Source of the DNA: JAEUIT01 sp034439815
GTDB lineage: Bacteria; Planctomycetota; Phycisphaerae; Phycisphaerales; SM1A02
Reading direction: 5' to 3'
NCBI GenBank assembly: GCA_034439815.1
Contig: JAWXBD010000201.1
Coordinates: 1 to 5,820 of the forward strand
DNA: 5,820 bases
In this document: positions 1-5,461 of the stretch, piece after piece
Layout of the letters: each line of letters starts with the position of its first letter
Numbering within the stretch: position 1 is the first letter of the stretch
Notes under the pieces: model-generated
Database searches by the model: none
Seen by the model: only the letters and a program-made list of their open reading frames with translations
Told to the model about the DNA's origin: nothing
Translations under genes and position numbers: made by a program

Positions 1-96
1 CGATTTGAAAGCCGATTTGAAAGCCGATTTGAAAGCCGATTTGAAAGCCGATTTGAAAGCCGATTTGAAAGCCGATTTGAAAGCCGATTTGAAAGC
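1..96. repeat. 12-bp perfect tandem repeat, 8 copies, touching the window edge
   Basis: The unit CGATTTGAAAGC is repeated eight times without a single mismatch and stops exactly at a unit boundary before ATGG at 97. The array may continue to the left. The unit is 42% GC, clearly lower than the GC-rich genes nearby. It is a multiple of three, so copy-number change would alter protein length, not frame. Five of six frames are open: plus strand gives Arg-Phe-Glu-Ser or Asp-Leu-Lys-Ala units, minus strand gives Ala-Phe-Lys-Ser, Ile-Gly-Phe-Gln or Arg-Leu-Ser-Asn units. The third plus frame has TGA in every unit. Perfect identity points to recent expansion by slippage or unequal exchange. Confidence 0.98.
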
Positions 97-108
97 ATGG
101 CACAGCAT
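1..108 (-). CDS. Possible N-terminus of a protein starting with (Ala-Phe-Lys-Ser)n repeats; partial
   Basis: On the minus strand an ATG at 108-106 follows GAGGAG (120-115) with a 6-base spacer, a near-ideal ribosome-binding arrangement. The frame reads Met-Leu-Cys-His and then eight Ala-Phe-Lys-Ser units through the tandem array to the window edge with no stop. If translated, the visible part would carry eight lysines and eight phenylalanines in a strict four-residue period, so a basic, partly hydrophobic N-terminal segment. It is not a typical signal peptide because lysine recurs every four residues. I recognise no family. The gene would be divergent from the HAF-repeat gene at 360, with a 251-base gap. 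The alternative is that the array is an intergenic minisatellite, or belongs to a plus-strand frame entering from the left; those frames continue past 97 into residues that do not look like a protein. Supported only by start context and openness. Confidence 0.3.
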   Translation of the reverse strand, partial: MLCHAFKSAFKSAFKSAFKSAFKSAFKSAFKSAFKS

Positions 109-114
109 TCGTTT

Positions 115-120
115 CTCCTC
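115..120 (-). promoter_or_regulatory. Shine-Dalgarno GAGGAG for the minus-strand start at 108
   Basis: GAGGAG on the minus strand lies 6 bases upstream of the ATG that opens into the 12-bp repeat array. It is the main reason for proposing a coding start there. A chance match is possible, since purine-rich hexamers are not rare. Confidence 0.35.
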
Positions 121-345
121 GTCGGTGCCGCACGATTCATGCAGGGAGAGCGATATCTCCCAGATACATGGATGTTCGATTGTAAAAGATTGCGAGCGCG
201 AGTTTGGCTCTCGTGGAATCTCCGATCGACCATGCGCTTTCGGACTCGCCCGGAGATGCGGTGGCAAAGATACATGCAATCAGAAGATTGCACGATCGCT
301 CGAGCTTCGTAAGCTTGTACGCGGAGTCGATCCTGTGACGGAAAC

Positions 346-350
346 GGAGG
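346..350 (+). promoter_or_regulatory. Shine-Dalgarno GGAGG for the HAF-repeat gene
   Basis: GGAGG sits 9 bases before the ATG at 360 and fixes that start. The first codons after it encode a signal-peptide-like segment, which agrees with this choice. No convincing -10/-35 pair was found in the lower-GC stretch between 109 and 345. Confidence 0.75.
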
Positions 351-359
351 CCTGAGTCG

Positions 360-1592
360 ATGACCGCACACCCTGCCAGTCTGCTCGGATCAGTCACCAT
401 TGCAGCGTGCGCTCTGCACGCCGCGGCAGGATCCCCCGACTGCCCGACATACACCGTCGAAGTGATCGAAGCGGCGACGTGCGGCTTCGGGAAGGACCCG
501 CTGACAGTCGGCACAGGCATCGCTGGCGGCACGGTCGTCGGCTACTACCCGGTGTGCTTCTCGTCCTCCGAGCTGGCGTTTTTCGCGGACACGACTGGCC
601 GGTCCGGGACGCTTCCCCTTCTGCCGGGCTTCGTGAGCATGCAGGCGTGGGATGTCAATGACATCGGCGAGATCGTCGGATGGCTGGAGACGAGCACAGG
701 CATCAGCCATCCCTTTCTGTACTCGGCAGGGGTCGTGGCGGAGCTGCCGATCCCGGCGGGCTTCACGGGTTCGCAGGCCTTGGCGCTGAACAACCGCGGG
801 ACGATTGCGAGAGCCAGCTTCGCCCCGTCCGCACCGCAGCCGACCATTTGGATCGACGGCGGACCCGTATTGCTGAAACTTCCGCTCGGTCCGGCCGGCG
901 AAGCCCAGGACGTGAACGAGCTGAATCAAGTGGTCGGCTGGATGGGTTCGTCGTCAGTCTTTTCCGCGAGCGGCTTCCTGCTGGATCTTCCCAGCGGCCG
1001 CGTCACGGACCTCGGCCACCTTCCCGATGGGACGGGCAAGGCAATTGCGATCAATGAGTCAGGAGAGATCGTCGGCGCGGGAGCCATGCCTGATCCCGAA
1101 GATCCGCGCAACATCACCACGCGCGCCCTCCGATGGTCGGGCGGGCGGATGGAGATTCTCGACCCGCTCCCCGGCTTCAAGCGAAGCGGCGCATTCGACA
1201 TCAACGACCGCGAAGAGATTGTCGGTCGCTGCTGGAATTCCCCGCCCTTCGGCAACGCCCAGGCCGGATTCATCTGGCGCGACGGCGTGATGACCGCGCT
1301 TGACGATCTCATTCCGCCGGAGCTCGATCTGAGCGTGAAGGTGGCGTACGCGATCGACAGCGAAGGACGAATCACCGGCTATGCCGAAGACGCGGGCAAC
1401 GACGTCGTTGCGGTGCGTCTCACGCCAGTGCCCGCGATCCAAGGGGACGTGAACGGTGACGGTGCAGTCATCGGCGTCGATCTCGGCGTCCTGCTGGGCG
1501 GGTGGGGCCAGCCCGGCATCGCCGATTTCGACGCGAGCGGCATCGTGAATGGCGCCGATCTCGCGATTCTGCTTGGTGCCTGGACTGGATAG
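360..1592 (+). CDS. Secreted HAF-repeat protein with C-terminal dockerin-like domain
   Basis: A 410-residue exported protein of unknown exact role. Residues 1-24 form a short signal peptide (hydrophobic stretch, then Ala-Ala-Ala-Gly). Six HAF-type repeats follow, each about 13 residues and spaced 35-50 apart: near 96-108, 140-152 (degenerate), 182-194, 228-240, 278-290 and 329-341. The clearest is AWDVNDIGEIVGW at 96-108. The HAF family is described as a probable extracellular repeat, expected to build a beta-rich, propeller-like body. Residues 362-410 are dockerin-like, with two calcium loops: Asp363/Asn365/Asp367/Asp374 and Asp389/Asp391/Ser393/Asp400, ending in ADLAILLGAWTG. In planctomycetes such tails occur on many secreted proteins without a classical cellulosome, so a sorting or anchoring role is inference. 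Strong Shine-Dalgarno at 346-350. The gene is intact and converges on the broken dockerin gene at 1784-2855. Confidence 0.92.
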   Translation: MTAHPASLLGSVTIAACALHAAAGSPDCPTYTVEVIEAATCGFGKDPLTVGTGIAGGTVVGYYPVCFSSSELAFFADTTGRSGTLPLLPGFVSMQAWDVNDIGEIVGWLETSTGISHPFLYSAGVVAELPIPAGFTGSQALALNNRGTIARASFAPSAPQPTIWIDGGPVLLKLPLGPAGEAQDVNELNQVVGWMGSSSVFSASGFLLDLPSGRVTDLGHLPDGTGKAIAINESGEIVGAGAMPDPEDPRNITTRALRWSGGRMEILDPLPGFKRSGAFDINDREEIVGRCWNSPPFGNAQAGFIWRDGVMTALDDLIPPELDLSVKVAYAIDSEGRITGYAEDAGNDVVAVRLTPVPAIQGDVNGDGAVIGVDLGVLLGGWGQPGIADFDASGIVNGADLAILLGAWTG

Positions 1593-1783
1593 TGTGCGAG
1601 GCGGGGAGTGAGTCGAAAACCCGTCGTTGAGCTTGTGCTGCTCGCGTTCATCCCAAGGTTGCACCGGTGCTCAGCAGCAGCGACGAGACGATTGACATGG
1701 AGCTTGTGTGAGGTGGGCAGCGCGCGATCGTGGCAACACCGCGCGTTGTTGTCGACTTCAGTTCCGGGCGACGGACACGCTGA
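1593..1783. other. Convergent intergenic region, no gene seen
   Basis: This 191-base gap lies between the ends of the HAF gene and the broken dockerin gene. I see no coding frame and no classical terminator with a T-run. The only structure is a weak imperfect palindrome at 1734-1751 (CAACA/TGTTG arms). A perfect TTGACA at 1692-1697 has no -10 partner at a proper distance. Confidence 0.7.
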
Positions 1784-2855
1784 TCAGCACGGTCCCCATC
1801 CACCCAACAGGATCGCAAGATCCGCCGCATCAACTTGGCCGCTGCACGGCCCCCACGCTCCGAGCAGCATCGCGAGATCGGCCGCGTTGACCGCACTGTC
1901 GCCGTTGAGATCGCCCACGACCGGTGCCGCTTCCGGCAGGAACGCTACATCGTTGATAACGAAGCCCGCCGGGTAGACCACTGTTTGCCCGCTGAACACC
2001 GTTTCGACGACTTCGAGGGGCGCGCCGGCGGGGCCTGCGCTGGCGACGACGAGCGGCGCGTCGCGGAGGACGGAACCGAACTTGCCGGTGGCACGCAGTT
2101 CCGGCCAGGCGCCTTGGTGCACGACAGTGTCGACCACCGTGCCCAGCGCCAGCAATTCCACTGTCAACGTGCAGGACTCGCAACCGCTGGCGGCGAGCAG
2201 CATCTCGGCCTGGCCGCTGAATTCCTTGATCGTCAGCGTGATGTCGAGCGGAGTGCCGTCGCCCGCCGCATAGGCCGATGTGACGGTCGTGCTCGATCCC
2301 GGTGGCAGTGAGCCGCCCGGCCCGAAGTCGACCGGCCGACCAGCCTTGGGCATCGCCGAGTGTGATGAGCACACCGTCGGTTCCTGACGGGCCGAGGTTG
2401 CTCAGCTGCACGCTGGTGTCATCAATGATCGCCCCCGCATCGCCAATCGTCTGGTGCGCGAGTCCGAACGCGTGCGGCACTGTCGGTCCGCAGAGAAAGT
2501 TGGGAAGACCTTGGCGTGTCGATCACCGCTGTCCATGGCGTGAGGTCGAGCACGACGTCATCGTCGGTGTCGAGATCCTGCCCGTTGGCGCCCGTGAAAC
2601 CGGAGACGAGCAGGTGGGTGACGTTGTCCGCGTGGTCAAAGTTGAGCAGGGCGTGGAGATCGATGATGCCGATGGCCATCGTCGGCGCCGCCACGGTATA
2701 GAGGCCGGAGTTGTTCAAGGCACTTTCGAGCGGCAGCACGAACTCGACAATGCCGCTCCCGCCGCTGCGGTCGAGGCCAGCATGACACTCGCAGCGAGCG
2801 CGGCGCCACGGGCGATCACGACGCAGTTCTTGCGAGACCAGTTCGTACTGAGCAT
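1784..2855 (-). pseudogene. Frameshifted secreted protein: signal peptide, lamin-tail-like part, dockerin-like tail
   Basis: No single frame covers this gene, but consecutive frames each hold a recognisable piece. From ATG 2855 (Shine-Dalgarno GAGGGAGAG at 2872-2864) a signal peptide reads MLSTNWSRKNCVV, then an Ala-rich hydrophobic core; this frame stops at 2715. From about 2757 to 2518 a second frame carries a segment like planctomycete lamin-tail proteins, including DNVTHLLVSGFTGANG, then an Asp-rich stretch and TPW. From about 2510 to 2337 a third frame reads GPTVPHAFGLAHQT and SNLGPSGTDGVLITLGD. From about 2335 to the TGA at 1784 a fourth frame carries a beta-rich region and a dockerin-like tail (1787-1915) ending in ADLAILLGGWGPC. 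The implied changes, in minus-strand order, are one base lost near 2745-2775, one gained at about 2490-2522 and one gained in the GGCCGGT run near 2332-2337. Neighbouring genes are intact over more than 1 kb, which favours decay over poor sequence, but assembly error is possible. The lamin-tail match rests on recalled family features. Confidence 0.75.
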
Positions 2856-2863
2856 GACGCGTT

Positions 2864-2872
2864 CTCTCCCTC
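2864..2872 (-). promoter_or_regulatory. Shine-Dalgarno GAGGGAGAG for the broken dockerin gene
   Basis: This purine-rich site ends 8 bases before the minus-strand ATG at 2855. It selects that start over the in-frame upstream start at 3011, because the signal peptide begins at 2855. Its survival suggests the gene was disrupted recently. Confidence 0.65.
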
Positions 2873-2892
2873 GATGTGTTGCCGTTGTCGCG

Positions 2893-2914
2893 GTGTGCTT
2901 CCCCCGAAGCACGC
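2893..2914. repeat. Perfect inverted repeat in the divergent gap
   Basis: GTGCTTC (2895-2901) and GAAGCAC (2906-2912) form a perfect 7-bp stem around a 4-base C loop (G loop on the minus strand). One wobble and one further GC pair extend it to 2893-2914. It lies in the leader of the broken minus-strand gene, about 40 bases before its start, in the 180-base gap between divergent genes. No T-run follows on either strand, so it is not a classical terminator. It could be an operator or an mRNA-leader hairpin. Confidence 0.5.
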
Positions 2915-3035
2915 TTGCGCCAGCCCATTCGACGAGCAGGCGGTTGGAACCATCGATTGTGAAGAACGGCGCAGAATGCGAGCCGCGAATCGCCAGTGAC
3001 ACGGAAGCCACTTCCTGACCCGATATCGTGCGGCG

Positions 3036-3836
3036 ATGGATTTCCTTGTGATCTCGTTGGTCAGCGCCGCCGTTGCCGCGCTCACGCTGGTCTCGGGCTT
3101 CGGCCTGGGAACGTTACTGATGCCGGCATTCGCGCTGTTCTTTCCTATCGAGATCGCGATCGCCGCGACCGGTGTCGTGCACTTCATGAACAACCTTTTC
3201 AAGCTGGTGCTCGTGGGCCGATGGGCGCGCCGAGATGTCGTTCTGCGCTTCGGCATTCCAGCGGTGATCGCTGCATTCGTCGGTGCGGCGCTCATGACAG
3301 CAATGGCCGATGCCCGTCCATTGCACGAGTACCAGGTCGGACGGATGCACGCCGAGATCACGTGGCTGAAGATTGTCATCGCCGCGCTGCTGGCGCTCTT
3401 CGCAGGACTGGAACTCTGGCCGAGATACCAAGAGATCTCGTTCCCACGCCGCGTGTTGCCGCTGGGCGGCGCACTGTCCGGATTCTTCGGCGGCGTGTCC
3501 GGAATGCAGGGCGCGCTGCGGGCGCCGTTTCTCCTCCGCGCGGGGCTGTCGCGCGAGGAGTTCGTCGGCACGACAAACGTCATCTCGACCATGGTGGATG
3601 TCGCACGACTGCTGGTCTATGCCGCCGGTTTCGCGTGGCTCGCGCAGCAGCGCGACTACGCGGCGCTCAGCGAATGGCGCACGCTCTGGCTGGTCGCGGC
3701 CGCGTGCATCGCGGGATTTCTCGGCTCATATCTCGGCGCCCGTTTCTTGAAGAAGGTGACGATGCGCGGAGTCCGGAACCTGGTGGCGGCGCTGCTCTTT
3801 GTGCTTGCCGTGGCGATGGCTGCTGGGATCGTGTGA
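3036..3836 (+). CDS. TauE/SafE (TSUP) family anion permease
   Basis: A 266-residue, very hydrophobic inner-membrane protein of the TauE/SafE (TSUP) family, whose members move small sulfur-containing or organic anions such as sulfite, sulfoacetate or thiosulfate. It has about eight candidate membrane segments in two halves: hydrophobic stretches near 4-35, 38-60, 72-92 and 109-127, then 140-168, 186-204, 216-236 and 247-266. Each half opens with the Gly-rich motif expected of the family's internal duplication: SGFGLGTLLMP at 20-30 and GGALSGFFGGVSGMQGALR at 144-162. A His-rich or charged loop (93-108) separates the halves. The length is normal for the family. ATG 3036 is the first good start, but its Shine-Dalgarno is poor. 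Substrate is not determinable. Its position upstream of an ArsR-methyltransferase gene suggests, without proof, export of a reactive sulfur or similar anion. The first gene upstream is divergent, so this begins a transcription unit. Confidence 0.9.
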   Translation: MDFLVISLVSAAVAALTLVSGFGLGTLLMPAFALFFPIEIAIAATGVVHFMNNLFKLVLVGRWARRDVVLRFGIPAVIAAFVGAALMTAMADARPLHEYQVGRMHAEITWLKIVIAALLALFAGLELWPRYQEISFPRRVLPLGGALSGFFGGVSGMQGALRAPFLLRAGLSREEFVGTTNVISTMVDVARLLVYAAGFAWLAQQRDYAALSEWRTLWLVAAACIAGFLGSYLGARFLKKVTMRGVRNLVAALLFVLAVAMAAGIV

Positions 3837-3870
3837 GCGGTGCGAAGCGTCGCGCCCGGGGGGCAGCGAA

Positions 3871-3894
3871 GTTCGCAAGCCTGCGCTGGCGAAC
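3871..3894 (+). terminator. Strong hairpin 34 bases after the permease stop; possible terminator
   Basis: GTTCGC-A-AGC (3871-3880) pairs with GCT-G-GCGAAC (3885-3894) around a CTGC loop, giving nine pairs with one internal A/G mismatch. Its place just after the permease stop at 3836 fits an end-of-transcript or mRNA-stabilising structure. The downstream bases are AAAACA rather than a T-run, so it is not a textbook rho-independent terminator. Confidence 0.35.
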
Positions 3895-4086
3895 AAAACA
3901 CGATCGGTAGCGAATCGAGACGCCCCGCGCGCATCCGACGCCGCTCGTTCGCACGTGTCCTCAGCACAGCAGCATCGAACGCGTCTCCTCCACCCCGTCC
4001 AGGGCGGCTGAGAAGAGATCGCTCTCCACGGGTTCCGCGTCGGCTTGGCTGCGCCGCGCCGTTGCTGTACCCGTGGCTACTTTCCG

Positions 4087-4104
4087 TCGCCCCGTTCGGG
4101 GCGA
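4087..4104. repeat. Perfect GC-rich inverted repeat
   Basis: TCGCCCC (4087-4093) and GGGGCGA (4098-4104) form a 7-bp stem with a GTTC loop; the loop's outer G and C could add an eighth pair. No T-run follows on either strand. It may act as a transcription pause or a protein site, or be chance in GC-rich DNA. Confidence 0.45.
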
Positions 4105-4200
4105 GGATCGCGCGCGCGGGGGACGTCTGTGAGTCGTGACGATCCACCGTCGCTTCGGGATCGGACGGTTCAGACGCACTGCCGCGGCCTTCGCCTCGGA

Positions 4201-4229
4201 TTGACGGATGGCTGCACGTATTCTACTGT
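4201..4229 (+). promoter_or_regulatory. Candidate sigma-70-type promoter for the ArsR-methyltransferase gene
   Basis: TTGACG at 4201-4206 (five of six to TTGACA) is followed after exactly 17 bases by TACTGT at 4224-4229, which keeps the key first, second and last bases of TATAAT. The region is locally AT-richer than its surroundings. Transcription would start near 4236, leaving a leader of about 85 bases before ATG 4320. Inverted arms ATTC (4220-4223) and GAAT (4232-4235) flank the -10 with an 8-base gap. An ArsR-type repressor could bind there to control its own gene, but the arms are short. Confidence 0.4.
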
Positions 4230-4319
4230 TCGAATGTGACAAGCCCGCGGACCACTCGTGTTCCAGCGTCGGTCTCCCCGGTCGCGAGCCTCGGCGCACG
4301 GTCCCGTGGCGAAGCCGCG

Positions 4320-5414
4320 ATGTCCAAGCAACGTCAGCTGCGCTCGGCGGCCGAGATGCTGCGGACCATGGCGCATCCGACGCGCCTAGCGATCCTCCGC
4401 GAGCTCTCTCGCGCTCCCAAGTGTGTCACGGACATTCAAGATCTCGTTGAGGTAGCGCAGGCGAACGTCTCGCAGCACCTCTCGGCACTTCGACGCGAGA
4501 AGATCGTCGACTACCACGAGGACGGCAAACTGCGGTGTTATTACATCGCCCGCCCGCAGCTGGTGAAGCGGCTGTTCGTCCTCATCGACGGTGATCATCC
4601 GGCGATCTGGCAGAGCGCTGAGCAGGTTCGCCGTCGGGCACGGCGGCGCGGAGCAGCGATCGCGACAACTGACAGTTGCTCCACTGACACGCCGCCGGCC
4701 GTCGCGGGCTCTCGCGCGACAAAAAGCGGCGCGCCACGCTCGGTTCGGCGTTCCACTCCTCCGATCGCGCCCGCGAACGTCGATCGAACGGAACGAACCG
4801 ATCGAACCGCTCACTGGCAGCAGGTCTATGCAACCAAGGCCGATCCCGAGACGAGCTGGTTCCAGGAAGAGGCGACGCCATCACTCGATCTGGTGCGTGC
4901 GTTCGCGCCGAAGGGCGGTCGAATCATCGATGTCGGAGGCGGCGCCTCGGTCCTCGGCGGTCGACTCGTCGCAGAGGGCTTCGACGCGACGGTGCTCGAC
5001 ATCTCGGCCGGTGCCATCAAACGTGCCAAGGCACGCATCGGCAAACTCGCGCGACGCGCGCACTGGATCGTCGGCGACGTGACCGAGCTCGGCGACATCG
5101 GAACGTTCGACGTCTGGCACGACCGTGCCGTCTTCCACTTCCTCGTCGACGCTGGCGATCAACGGAAGTACGTCGCGCTCGCGGCACGGAGCGTTCGGCG
5201 AGGCGGTCATCTCGTCGTCGCAACGTTCGCGCGCACGGGACCCGAGAAGTGCAGCGGCCTCGCCGTCGAACGCTATGACGCCACGAAGCTCGCGGCGGCG
5301 TTCGGCCCAGCGTTCACCCTCATCACGTCACACGAAGAAACCCACGTCACGCCGTGGGGCAAGCCCCAGGCGTTCCTCTTTGCGGTGATGCAGAGAACGA
5401 GCAAGCGTTCCTGA
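4320..5414 (+). CDS. ArsR-family regulator fused to class I SAM-dependent methyltransferase
   Basis: A 364-residue two-domain cytoplasmic protein. Residues 1-95 are an ArsR-type winged helix: MAHPTRLAILRELS (17-30), the effector-region motif CVTDIQDL (35-42), recognition helix VAQANVSQHLSALRR (45-59) and wing GKLRCYYI (69-76). Cys35 matches the first Cys of the ArsR CVCD motif, but the second is Thr37; Cys73 in the wing is another thiol. Residues 96-164 are an Arg/Ser/Pro/Thr-rich linker. Residues 165-360 are a class I methyltransferase: HWQQVYATK (165-173), SWFQ (179-182), SAM-binding DVGGGAS (204-210), Asp227 after the second strand, GDVTEL (252-257), VWHDRAVFHFL (265-275) and CSGLAV (311-316). 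Only one Cys lies in the catalytic domain, so it is not an ArsM-type arsenite methyltransferase. I chose ATG 4320 because the helix begins there; its Shine-Dalgarno is weak. No ATG or GTG occurs in the linker, supporting a true fusion. Ligand and methyl acceptor are unknown. The reductase gene follows after 47 bases, a likely operon. Confidence 0.88.
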   Translation: MSKQRQLRSAAEMLRTMAHPTRLAILRELSRAPKCVTDIQDLVEVAQANVSQHLSALRREKIVDYHEDGKLRCYYIARPQLVKRLFVLIDGDHPAIWQSAEQVRRRARRRGAAIATTDSCSTDTPPAVAGSRATKSGAPRSVRRSTPPIAPANVDRTERTDRTAHWQQVYATKADPETSWFQEEATPSLDLVRAFAPKGGRIIDVGGGASVLGGRLVAEGFDATVLDISAGAIKRAKARIGKLARRAHWIVGDVTELGDIGTFDVWHDRAVFHFLVDAGDQRKYVALAARSVRRGGHLVVATFARTGPEKCSGLAVERYDATKLAAAFGPAFTLITSHEETHVTPWGKPQAFLFAVMQRTSKRS

Positions 5415-5461
5415 TCACCACGACTCCGTACCCGCTTCGAAGCAGCAGCAACGAGCACGCA

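Larger units (their letters stand above)
3837..4319. other. 483-base gap between permease and ArsR-methyltransferase genes
   Basis: I find no gene I can support here. Short frames on both strands are Arg/Ser/Pro-rich and overlap each other, as expected for shadow frames in GC-rich DNA. One minus-strand stretch ending at 3961 has protein-like composition over its last 25 codons but no believable start. The gap holds hairpins at 3871-3894 and 4087-4104, two competing 6-bp stems at 4140-4169, and a promoter candidate at 4201-4229. An in-frame GTG at 4236 would add 28 Pro/Arg/Ser-rich residues to the downstream protein, but it lies just after the promoter candidate and has no ribosome site. Confidence 0.6.

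Noticed and set aside
288..315. Possible promoter TTGCAC with TAAGCT for the HAF gene
   Set aside because: Each box matches only about half of consensus, so it is no better than chance.
301..317. Small hairpin AGCTT-CGT-AAGCT upstream of the HAF gene
   Set aside because: Five pairs plus a wobble around a 3-base loop is common by chance, and no function is evident.
5..355. Plus-strand frame through the repeat giving Asp-Leu-Lys-Ala units and then about 85 residues
   Set aside because: It depends on a TTG inside the repeat with no ribosome site. Past 97 the residues are Arg/Ser/Cys-rich with no recognisable fold, and the frame ends just before the HAF gene start.
1692..1697. Perfect TTGACA in the convergent gap
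   Set aside because: The sequence 16-18 bases downstream is GC-rich and nothing like a -10. No gene would be served.
2302..3018. Long plus-strand open frame of 238 codons opposite the broken gene
   Set aside because: It has no recognisable motif. The minus strand carries signal peptide, lamin-tail-like and dockerin features, so this is a mirror frame.
4219..4245. TTCGAAT run resembling a tRNA T-loop
   Set aside because: No matching stems, anticodon arm or acceptor could be assembled around it.
3961..4299. Minus-strand frame of 112 codons with a protein-like end
   Set aside because: Most of it is Arg/Ser-rich, the start has no ribosome site and lies inside the promoter and leader of the next gene, and no family is recognisable.
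5434..5443. 10-base palindrome GCTTCGAAGC between methyltransferase and reductase genes
   Set aside because: As RNA it gives only three pairs around a 4-base loop, and the gap is too short and lacks a T-run for a terminator.
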